Source of the DNA: Rikenellaceae bacterium
Lineage (GTDB): Bacteria; Bacteroidota; Bacteroidia; Bacteroidales; Rikenellaceae
Length of the DNA: 64,000 nt
Direction of reading: 5' to 3'
Assembly (NCBI GenBank): GCA_015059685.1
Contig: SUZW01000006.1
Span: 35,640 to 99,639, forward strand
Under the pieces are notes generated by a model. That model was not told the origin of the DNA. It searched no databases and saw nothing but the letters and a program-made list of their open reading frames with translations. Shown here one piece after another: positions 53,414 to 59,978 of the stretch (position 1 is the first letter of the stretch; every line of letters begins with the position of its first letter). The translations under genes were made by a program, and so were the position numbers.

Positions 53414-53476
53414 GGACTCGAACCCCTGACCCCGTGCGTGACAGGCACGTATTCTAACCAGCTGAACTAACGCACC
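53400..53476 (-). tRNA. tRNA-Asp (GTC)
   Basis: Minus-strand cloverleaf: acceptor GGTGCGT/ACGCACC, D-arm with AGCTGGTTA loop, anticodon stem CGTGC/GCACG with loop CTGTCAC (anticodon GTC), T-arm AGGGG-TTCGAGT-CCCCT. The discriminator is G and the CCA end is encoded (53400-53402). Confidence 0.97.
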
Positions 53477-53493
53477 ATTGCTGATTGCGAGTG

Positions 53494-53523
53494 CAAATAT
53501 AGAGCAAATTATTTGTTCTGCAA
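53494..53523 (-). promoter_or_regulatory. tRNA-Asp promoter
   Basis: Minus-strand TATATTTG (53501-53494) and TTG (53523-53521) with a 19-base spacer. Confidence 0.65.
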
Positions 53524-53553
53524 AATTTTTAGCAACTTTTTTTTGAAAAAATT

Positions 53554-54087
53554 TTACTTTCTGAACATCGAAAATTGAACGCTGCCGTAACTCCTTAATT
53601 GCCAAAAATTTGGGTGTTCCGAAAAATCGTACTTATCGGAGTGCTCGAAGATGAAAATTCCATCCTCTTTGAGTATTTTGCCCTCCAAAACAAGCGGTAC
53701 AATCTCATCCAGCCCCTCCAAATCGTACGGAGCATCGGAGAAAACGATGTCAAATTGCTTGGGGCAGCTACGCAAATAGAGGAAGGCGTTGGCCTTCACG
53801 GCAAAGATATTGTCGGCACCGAGCGTGCGGGCGGTTTGGCGAATGAAGTTGTGATGCACGGCATTTATCTCGACCGATGTAATGCTCCGTGCGCCACGAG
53901 ATGCAAACTCATAGCTCATTGAGCCTGTGCCTGCAAAGAGGTCCAGAACATCACACTCCTCGAAATCTACGAGGTTGCCCAATACATTAAACAGGTTCTC
54001 CTTGGCAAAGTCCGTGGTGGGTCTTGCTCGGAGGTTCTTTGGTGGCACGATGGCTCGACCTTTATATTTTCCGCTTATTATTCGCAT
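53554..54087 (-). CDS. rsmD: 16S rRNA (guanine966-N2)-methyltransferase
   Basis: SAM-dependent methyltransferase acting on 16S rRNA G966. The 177-residue protein starts MRIISGKYKGRAI, with ARPTTDFAKENLFNVL and the SAM motif VLDLFAGTGSMSYEFASRGA. The catalytic motif, usually DPPY, reads DAPY here (FSDAPYD). It overlaps the 3' end of the upstream gene by 10 bases. Confidence 0.93.
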   Translation of the reverse strand: MRIISGKYKGRAIVPPKNLRARPTTDFAKENLFNVLGNLVDFEECDVLDLFAGTGSMSYEFASRGARSITSVEINAVHHNFIRQTARTLGADNIFAVKANAFLYLRSCPKQFDIVFSDAPYDLEGLDEIVPLVLEGKILKEDGIFIFEHSDKYDFSEHPNFWQLRSYGSVQFSMFRK

Positions 54088-54668
54088 ATCACGCTCTTGA
54101 AGTATCTGCGCAGCAACTTTGCTGCAGCGTTGTTACCTTTTATATATATGGTGCAGTCGTTGTTGTCGGCCCACTCGGTAGCGTAGCAGAGAATATCGTC
54201 TGCATTGGTATAGTCGAGAGCCTCGGCACGCTGCAGGCCACTGCGGAATAGGCGCAAGTAGCACACTCTGTCGGTGGCATCTATGGTCAGGCAGTTCTCC
54301 TCGCTGTGGCGCATATCGAGTAGTGGCGAGCTAAATGAGGCACGACTACCCCACTGCTCGACAATCGCTGTGAGGGCGCCTTTGTCTATTGCTATCACGG
54401 CTACGATGTCGGCTTGCAACTCGCTGCATACGCTACATTCGTGGCTGCGACACGGCTTGCCGACGAGGCGCAGCAGCTGCTCTGCGCACTCGAGTGACAC
54501 CTCCGAGCGAGGTGCAAGTGTTACACGGGGCGTGTCGATTACGAACTCCACCTGTTGCTCCTCGGTTGCGACTACCCTATCTGCAGAAAAAGAGAGTCCA
54601 CCCAATTTTACTTGAATGGACACCTTTTTGTCATTTGGATATGAATTACTCCCAGTTTCCAGCCTCAT
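54078..54668 (-). CDS. Conserved Bacteroidota protein next to rsmD (DUF3822-like)
   Basis: About 196 residues from the ATG at 54668 (a GTG at 54677 is also in frame). The gene overlaps its upstream neighbour by 23 bases and rsmD by 10. The sequence shows alternating strands, a CSVCSELQADIVAVI segment and the C-terminal TIYIKGNNAAAKLLRRYFKSV. The placement before rsmD and the C-terminal pattern recall DUF3822 proteins, which have an actin/hexokinase-like fold. It is shorter than those I recall (about 260-280). The function is unknown. Confidence 0.6.
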   Translation of the reverse strand: MRLETGSNSYPNDKKVSIQVKLGGLSFSADRVVATEEQQVEFVIDTPRVTLAPRSEVSLECAEQLLRLVGKPCRSHECSVCSELQADIVAVIAIDKGALTAIVEQWGSRASFSSPLLDMRHSEENCLTIDATDRVCYLRLFRSGLQRAEALDYTNADDILCYATEWADNNDCTIYIKGNNAAAKLLRRYFKSVICE

Positions 54669-55287
54669 TGTTACCACGCTCCATTGAGCCGAACATAATG
54701 CCCGGATAGCGGTTAAAGTTATTCTTCATATTATCCACGAGGTTGATAACCTCCTGACGATAAGCCACGGTGTCGAGGAATGCAATGTAAGGTGTGCGAC
54801 ACTCAACAACCGGGATAACGACCTTCGACTCTGTTGCAAGCATACCTGCCTCGAGGATATACTCGGTCTTGTTGCCGGTGTAAGGCACATAGCGCAACTC
54901 GGCAACCTGCTCCGGAGTGAGGTGCTTGAAGAGTGAGTCCTTAACCGAGAAGGTGAACTTCTCCACATTCTTGAAACGACGACCATACTTCTTCTTTGCC
55001 TGCGCCATTGCTACGGAGTCGTCCTCGTCGATCTTCTTACGCTCGCCCTCCATCTGCTCGGTGAGAACGAAGTTGATGAGGGTGTCGAAGTCGCCCGTGA
55101 AACGCTGATACTTACTCTTGAATGTACGCTCGGCAGTACGGATATCCTTGATACGCTCGATTACGGCAGCCTCACGCACCTTCTGCTCATTTTCGAACTT
55201 GATAGGGGTCGAGATAAGCACATATACATAGTATGCCAGACCCAAAACTACAAGTGCGAGAACAAATTGAATAATTTTCTTTCCCAT
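54646..55287 (-). CDS. Membrane-anchored protein of unknown function
   Basis: A 213-residue protein with one N-terminal membrane helix (IIQFVLALVVLGLAYYVYVL). A charged helical part follows (RIKDIRTAERTFKSKYQRF), somewhat like a pilin-type stalk, then a beta-rich end. I do not recognise a named family, though its overlap with the next gene indicates a genuine operon with that gene and rsmD. It is divergent from the helicase gene. Confidence 0.65.
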   Translation of the reverse strand: MGKKIIQFVLALVVLGLAYYVYVLISTPIKFENEQKVREAAVIERIKDIRTAERTFKSKYQRFTGDFDTLINFVLTEQMEGERKKIDEDDSVAMAQAKKKYGRRFKNVEKFTFSVKDSLFKHLTPEQVAELRYVPYTGNKTEYILEAGMLATESKVVIPVVECRTPYIAFLDTVAYRQEVINLVDNMKNNFNRYPGIMFGSMERGNNEAGNWE

Positions 55288-55338
55288 TTTGATATTTTAT
55301 TATTAAGTTTGTACAAAATTAAAGCAACTACGGATACT

Positions 55339-56754
55339 ATGACCAATATTGCGAGCCAAATTTACGCAAAATTATTGTATCAACCAACTAATAATCAAAA
55401 AAAAATTATCGAGTCGTTTGCCGAATACCTCGAGGAGGGCGATGCACGAGAGATTTTTATTTTGAATGGCTACGCCGGTACGGGCAAGACCACGCTCGTG
55501 GCGGCTATCGTTGCGGCACTGAAGTATCAGGGTATAAAGACCGTGCTGTTGGCCCCTACGGGTCGTGCTGCGAAGGTGCTGTCGCACTACTCGGGCGAGA
55601 AGGCTCTGACGATACACAAACGCATCTATCGTGAAAAGACCAACGCCTCGTACGAGTCGCAGTTTTCGCTCAACATAAACCGTGAAAATGGCGCTATCTT
55701 TATTGTCGATGAGGCCTCGATGCTCGCTTCGCACAAGGCGAGCGACAGCACCCTCTTTGGCAGTGGCTCGTTGCTCGACGATTTGGTGCAGTATGTCCGT
55801 TCGGGTCGTAATTGCCGCTTGGTTTTGGTGGGTGATAATGCGCAGCTGCCACCCGTGGGCGAGGATTTCTCACCGGCACTCGATGTGGCGGAGATGTCGT
55901 CGTTTGGCGATGTCGTGTACGAGTCGATGGACGAGGTGGTGCGACAGGAGCAGGACTCGGGCATACTCTACAACGCTACGCTCGTGCGCTGTATGCTCGA
56001 AAACCAGATTTACGAGGTACCACGCTTCGATATGAGCTACGACGATGTCGAGGCTGTGGGTGGCACGGAACTTATTGAGGCTCTGCAAGATTGCTACGAC
56101 CGCTATGGGCGTGACGAGACGATTGTCATCACTCGCTCGAACAAACGGGCAAATCGCTATAACGAGGGGATACGACGCACCAATCTGATGGCCGAGGAGG
56201 AGCTTGAGAGTGGCGATATGCTTATGGTCGTGAAGAACAACTACCACTACACCGAGCGCATCGAAGATTGCCCGATAGGCTTTATTGCCAATGGCGATAT
56301 CGCCCGCTTGCGGAGGCTGCGCCGTGTGGAGGAGTTGTATGGCTTCCGCTTTGCTACGGCTACCCTATCGTTTGGCGACTACGACGATATGGAGTTGGAG
56401 TGTAAGGTGCTGTTGGATACGCTACACTCCGAGTCGCCATCGCTTACCCGTGAGGAGAGCGAGCGACTTTTTAGGGAGGTTGAGAAGGATTATTTAGATG
56501 TCAAGAGCAAGATAAAACGCCTGCAAGAGATTCGTGAAAACGACTATTTCAACGCCTTGCAGATAAAGTTTGCTTATGCCGTAACCTGCCATAAGGCGCA
56601 GGGCGGACAGTGGAAGGCGGTATTTGTGGATAGGTGCTTGTTTGGCGATGAGCCGATGACCAAGGATATGCTCCGCTGGCTCTATACCGCAATGACCCGT
56701 GCCACGGAACGATTGTATTTTGTTAATTTCGATGAGAGATTTTTTGAGGGATAG
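55339..56754 (+). CDS. RecD-like superfamily 1B DNA helicase
   Basis: ATP-dependent helicase of 471 residues from the ATG at 55339; frames further upstream run into the divergent gene. Walker A is LNGYAGTGKTTLVAAIV, motif II is IVDEASML, and motif III is VLVGDNAQLPPVGEDFSP. The C-terminal UvrD_C_2-like part has AYAVTCHKAQGGQWKAV and YTAMTRATERLYFV. It resembles the short RecD/Dda-like helicases of Bacteroidota, not a RecBCD subunit. It is alone on this strand and ends at a decamer repeat array. Confidence 0.88.
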   Translation: MTNIASQIYAKLLYQPTNNQKKIIESFAEYLEEGDAREIFILNGYAGTGKTTLVAAIVAALKYQGIKTVLLAPTGRAAKVLSHYSGEKALTIHKRIYREKTNASYESQFSLNINRENGAIFIVDEASMLASHKASDSTLFGSGSLLDDLVQYVRSGRNCRLVLVGDNAQLPPVGEDFSPALDVAEMSSFGDVVYESMDEVVRQEQDSGILYNATLVRCMLENQIYEVPRFDMSYDDVEAVGGTELIEALQDCYDRYGRDETIVITRSNKRANRYNEGIRRTNLMAEEELESGDMLMVVKNNYHYTERIEDCPIGFIANGDIARLRRLRRVEELYGFRFATATLSFGDYDDMELECKVLLDTLHSESPSLTREESERLFREVEKDYLDVKSKIKRLQEIRENDYFNALQIKFAYAVTCHKAQGGQWKAVFVDRCLFGDEPMTKDMLRWLYTAMTRATERLYFVNFDERFFEG

Positions 56755-56760
56755 AATTAT

Positions 56761-56875
56761 AACGGCTATTAACGGCAAGTAACGGCCATTAAGGGCTAGT
56801 AAAGAATTTTTTGTCGTGCTATTGTACGCCACCCTACTTGCCCTTACTAGCCACTACTAGCCCTTACAAGCCTTT
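56761..56875. repeat. Decamer arrays in inverted arrangement after the helicase gene
   Basis: Forward units AACGGCTATT, AACGGCAAGT, AACGGCCATT, AAGGGCTAGT (56761-56800) face inverted units ACTTGCCCTT, ACTAGCCACT, ACTAGCCCTT, ACAAGCCTTT (56836-56875) across 35 bases. The plan is the same as 53031-53133. It starts 6 bases after the helicase stop. Confidence 0.9.
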
Positions 56876-56900
56876 TCAATACCCCCCCCCAAAAAAAAAT

Positions 56901-56928
56901 ACCCTCCGCAGAGTGTTCTGCGGAGGGT
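56901..56928 (-). terminator. Terminator of the lipoprotein operon
   Basis: ACCCTCCGCAG (56901-56911) pairs with 56918-56928 around AGTGTT. On the minus strand it is followed by nine T and then a G run (56882-56900 is C9 then A9 on plus). Confidence 0.92.
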
Positions 56929-56931
56929 GAA

Positions 56932-56963
56932 GCCAATGGCCAATGGCTAAAAGCTAATAGCCC
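56932..56963. repeat. GCCAATG/GCTAAAA heptamer array
   Basis: Units GCCAATG, GCCAATG, GCTAAAA, GCTAATA plus GCC, between the operon terminator and the stop of the BspA-like gene. Same family as 14165-14195 and 59936-59966. Confidence 0.85.
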
Positions 56964-56968
56964 GAAAA

Positions 56969-58201
56969 TTAGAAGTCGTAGCCAACAATATCCGAAGCAT
57001 AATTTCTCCAATACTGTGCGGACTTATACGCCTCTACCGACTCGCGTGGCACATAAATCTTACGCCCTGAAGCATTGCCGTCGAATGCATACCACCCTAA
57101 GGATTCAGAAACTATTAGAGGGGTTGGTGGAGCTAGGGGTTTGCAATAGACTTCTGATAGCGAGGTGCTTTTATAGAATGCACCATCTCCAATCGAGGTA
57201 ACGCCATCACCAATTGTAATACTTGTCAGTGAAGTGCACAAAGAGAATGCAGCCCTTCCAATCGAAGTAACGCTATCGGGAATAGTAACACTTGTCAGCG
57301 AGTGGCAATTCTTGAATGCAAAACCTCCAATCAAAGTAACGCTATCCGGAATTGTAACACTTGTCAGCGAGGAACAATTAAATAATGCAGCATATCCAAT
57401 CGAAGTAACGCTATCAGGAATTGTAATACTTGTCAGCGAAGTGCAATCACAGAATGCATACTTTCCAATCGAAGTCACGCTATTGGGAATTATTACGCTT
57501 GTTATTGAAGTACAACCAGAGAAGAGGTTCTTAATCTCTGTGACATCCGAAGGAATAGTAATATCGGTTAATTCGATACCATTAAGATAAAGTTTTGCCC
57601 CATTATTGCAAGGGTTTGCAGTACAAGTACTGAAACAAATTTTAGTCCATGATGATAGAATGCCTTTATAGTCAACTCTTGTCAGCGAGGTACAATTATA
57701 GAATGCATGATCTTCAATCGAAGTAACGCTATCGGGAATTGTAATACTTGCAAGCGAGTTGCAAAAATCGAATGCTTTCTCTCCAATCGAAGTAACGCCA
57801 TCAGGAATAGTTACACTTTTTAAGTTAACGCATAGGTTAAATGCGCGTTTTCTAATACTTTTAATTTTATATGGCATTTTGATATACTCCATAGATCGAC
57901 AATTGTCAAAGGCTTCTTGTGGAATTGCCGTAACATCATTACTGAATGTTAATTTACCAACTTCATTCTCATAAGTATTTGAGAGAAGATTGCCACCAAA
58001 TCCTTGCGTGCTACCTAACTCTATAACTAGATTATTCGTCGTAGTGTATAGGATTTCATTGGGGGCGCAAGTTAACCTATTGAGAGGATTGTTGGGATCA
58101 TCAGGAATATCGCTCGAATTATCATCATATGCCCCTCCTGGTGTACAAGCTATTACCAACATTCCAACTACTGCAAACATTAAGAAAATTAACTTTTTCA
58201 T
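56969..58201 (-). CDS. BspA-like leucine-rich repeat surface lipoprotein
   Basis: A 410-residue lipoprotein; the signal ends MLVIAC and is followed by an acidic/Asn-rich linker. About ten LRR_5 (BspA/TpLRR) repeats follow, with the pattern TSIxxxAFxxCxSLTSITIPDSV. The run is interrupted at about residues 185-225 by a non-canonical unit with four cysteines (ICFSTCTANPC) and LYLNGIELTDITIPSDV. The C-terminal 45 residues lack repeats. Such proteins are surface adhesins binding host or bacterial partners. It is the last gene of a three-lipoprotein unit. Confidence 0.92.
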   Translation of the reverse strand: MKKLIFLMFAVVGMLVIACTPGGAYDDNSSDIPDDPNNPLNRLTCAPNEILYTTTNNLVIELGSTQGFGGNLLSNTYENEVGKLTFSNDVTAIPQEAFDNCRSMEYIKMPYKIKSIRKRAFNLCVNLKSVTIPDGVTSIGEKAFDFCNSLASITIPDSVTSIEDHAFYNCTSLTRVDYKGILSSWTKICFSTCTANPCNNGAKLYLNGIELTDITIPSDVTEIKNLFSGCTSITSVIIPNSVTSIGKYAFCDCTSLTSITIPDSVTSIGYAALFNCSSLTSVTIPDSVTLIGGFAFKNCHSLTSVTIPDSVTSIGRAAFSLCTSLTSITIGDGVTSIGDGAFYKSTSLSEVYCKPLAPPTPLIVSESLGWYAFDGNASGRKIYVPRESVEAYKSAQYWRNYASDIVGYDF

Positions 58202-58241
58202 AATTGTTTTGATTTTAGATAGAGAAAATTACCTATTGCAT

Positions 58242-58598
58242 CTAATTTATTCGCTCAAAGTTGTGTGTTACCTCACCACCATCGGTATAGGATAGTGTGG
58301 TAGAGGTGAGAGATAACACATAATATGTAAGCACACCTTCGCTGTTATTGGTACTTGGCTTTTTATGTATTGTCAAGACTCGGCTCATTGAATTATAGGA
58401 GTACGAACCATACATAGTATAATAATTATCTTTATGGCTCCACGAGCCATCCTTATAGAAGCACTCTGTAGTCCCTCCGTTAATATAGCTATTAAACCAA
58501 GTTCCAATTATTAGCGAGTTGTTTGAAGAATCCTTGTTGCAGCCCGATAGAAGAATGGTTGCACAGACCATTATCCATCCTAATAACAACTTTTTCAT
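58242..58598 (-). CDS. Small lipoprotein, lipocalin-like
   Basis: A 118-residue lipoprotein with signal ending ATILLSGC followed by NKDSSNN. The rest is beta-rich with GTWFNSYINGG, a typical first strand of small lipocalin-like Bacteroidota lipoproteins, and repeated Tyr/Ser/Thr strands. Ligand unknown. It is 23 bases after the FISUMP-type lipoprotein gene and 40 before the BspA-like gene. Confidence 0.65.
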   Translation of the reverse strand: MKKLLLGWIMVCATILLSGCNKDSSNNSLIIGTWFNSYINGGTTECFYKDGSWSHKDNYYTMYGSYSYNSMSRVLTIHKKPSTNNSEGVLTYYVLSLTSTTLSYTDGGEVTHNFERIN

Positions 58599-58621
58599 AA
58601 TCTAAATTCTAATTGTTGAAA

Positions 58622-59488
58622 TTAATTTTCGATAGTATAAACTGCGCGTACAAATGAATCCTCAATACTCTTATAGCGCAGTCCTAACATACCATCCTCA
58701 CCTACAATATAAGCAGCAGAATCCTCTATGCCCGTTGCATCGGTAGAGGACCATAATAGATGATCTTCGTTAATGTGGTTATATCCATTTTCTTCGAGTG
58801 TTTCGTTGATGATCTGTGCCTGCTTAAAAAAATCGACTAATTCATATACTGCTGGTAGATACCAACCATCGCCAAGATCTGCACACCATTTAAAGGCTGG
58901 ATAATTTGTTTCCCAGCCATTTATAGCTTTAATTTTCGCCATATTATCAGCGCCATTATATTGATTTGTTGCACTCGTTACCACATCTTCGATACACCAA
59001 CATAACTTCGTGTTAGACTCTGCAATAGATACTAACTTTGTGATAGAGTTGTCCTTGTAAAAAACAATACCTTTGACTCCTTTTACCGACACAATGTCCC
59101 CAATTTTATATTCCAAAGCCGACTGAATAACATACAACTCGGCAGTAAGACTATGGTCGGCATTCGTTAGATTAATCACACCTCTGCGGCTCTCTTTTTC
59201 ACTATTATTGGTTACCGAAAACTGCAATGTGGTTGTTCCTGCATCACCCGCTGTAGTCTTTACCTTAATCCAACTATCCAAACTGTACGCTGTCCAAGAG
59301 CAGGTGGAATTTACCGAAACTTCGTAATTTCCTTCTCCTGCATCGGTAGTAATTGTTGGAGGATTGAGCATGATGTTGCTCGTTGGCTGTTGTGGTTGAT
59401 TGTTGTTTGTGCCATTGGGCTCATTACCCGTCTCGCAAGCGGTAAAAATCATTCCTACCGTTGCCAATAAAAGAAAAATCTTTTTCAT
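58622..59488 (-). CDS. BACON/FISUMP-type lipoprotein
   Basis: A 288-residue lipoprotein with signal ending TVGMIFTAC. After a Pro/Asn-rich linker, residues of about 40-125 are a BACON-type domain (STCSWTAYSLDSWIKVKTTAG, shown as overlapping pattern; SRRGVINLTNA). The C-terminal half resembles DUF1566/FISUMP-like modules (KAINGWETNYPAFKWCADLG, WYLPAVYELVDFF, LLWSSTDATGIEDSAAYIV). It is the first gene of the lipoprotein unit and probably surface exposed. It is a shorter relative of the protein at 28620-30074. Confidence 0.75.
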   Translation of the reverse strand: MKKIFLLLATVGMIFTACETGNEPNGTNNNQPQQPTSNIMLNPPTITTDAGEGNYEVSVNSTCSWTAYSLDSWIKVKTTAGDAGTTTLQFSVTNNSEKESRRGVINLTNADHSLTAELYVIQSALEYKIGDIVSVKGVKGIVFYKDNSITKLVSIAESNTKLCWCIEDVVTSATNQYNGADNMAKIKAINGWETNYPAFKWCADLGDGWYLPAVYELVDFFKQAQIINETLEENGYNHINEDHLLWSSTDATGIEDSAAYIVGEDGMLGLRYKSIEDSFVRAVYTIEN

Positions 59489-59909
59489 AATAGTTTATAA
59501 ATTAAAATGTTAAACAAAAGTTTGCACTATTATGACAAAAAAGAAAGTGTGGAGTTGAATTTCCGTTTATCAAGTAGGAGGTTCTGACAAAACCCAAGCA
59601 AAAATAAACGATACAATGCCCCACACCTGTATATAGCCATACATTGGCATAGAACATACCAATCGCATATATACAAGAAATAGGTGTTGTTCGGTTATCC
59701 TTTTGCTTGTTTGAAACTGTCAGATTTCCTACAAAGGACCGCGAAAACACTTTCTATATGTCTGCCGTTCAGCCACAAAAAGCCGTTCAGCACTGCAAAT
59801 TTAGAAAACTTTTCGCAAACGAACAACACTCTGTAGGGCATTGCTCTCCTAAAAAAGAATAAAAGCAAGAAAACTCTTAATTTTTAACTTAAAACTGAAA
59901 GTTTTTCGC
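59489..59909. other. Long leader region upstream of the lipoprotein operon
   Basis: About 420 bases separate the lipoprotein operon from the mutS promoter. Read on the minus strand it includes a short frame at 59644-59570 (24 residues, MYGYIQVWGIVSFIFAWVLS and then EPPT). The whole segment is less AT-rich than usual spacers and looks conserved in style, possibly a regulated leader or remnant. A longer minus frame of 82 codons over 59502-59750 has no protein-like features. I cannot assign a function. Confidence 0.4.
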
Positions 59910-59917
59910 TATATTTG
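59910..59917 (+). promoter_or_regulatory. mutS promoter -7 element
   Basis: TATATTTG, followed by the heptamer array and the mutS ATG at 59979. Confidence 0.55.
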
Positions 59918-59935
59918 CACGATTGTATAATAAAA

Positions 59936-59966
59936 GCTAATGGCTAATGGCCAATGGCTAAAAGCC
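59936..59966. repeat. GCTAATG heptamer array in the mutS leader
   Basis: Units GCTAATG, GCTAATG, GCCAATG, GCTAAAA plus GCC; nearly identical to 14165-14195. It contributes ATG codons in the mutS frame, which can mislead start prediction. Confidence 0.9.
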
Positions 59967-59978
59967 CAAAAAGAGATA

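Noticed and set aside
53384..53605. Minus-strand frame covering tRNA-Asp
   Set aside because: It overlaps a clear tRNA gene and its promoter.
59502..59750. An 82-codon minus-strand frame upstream of the lipoprotein operon
   Set aside because: Not protein-like, no start signal; the region is better described as a leader of unknown role.
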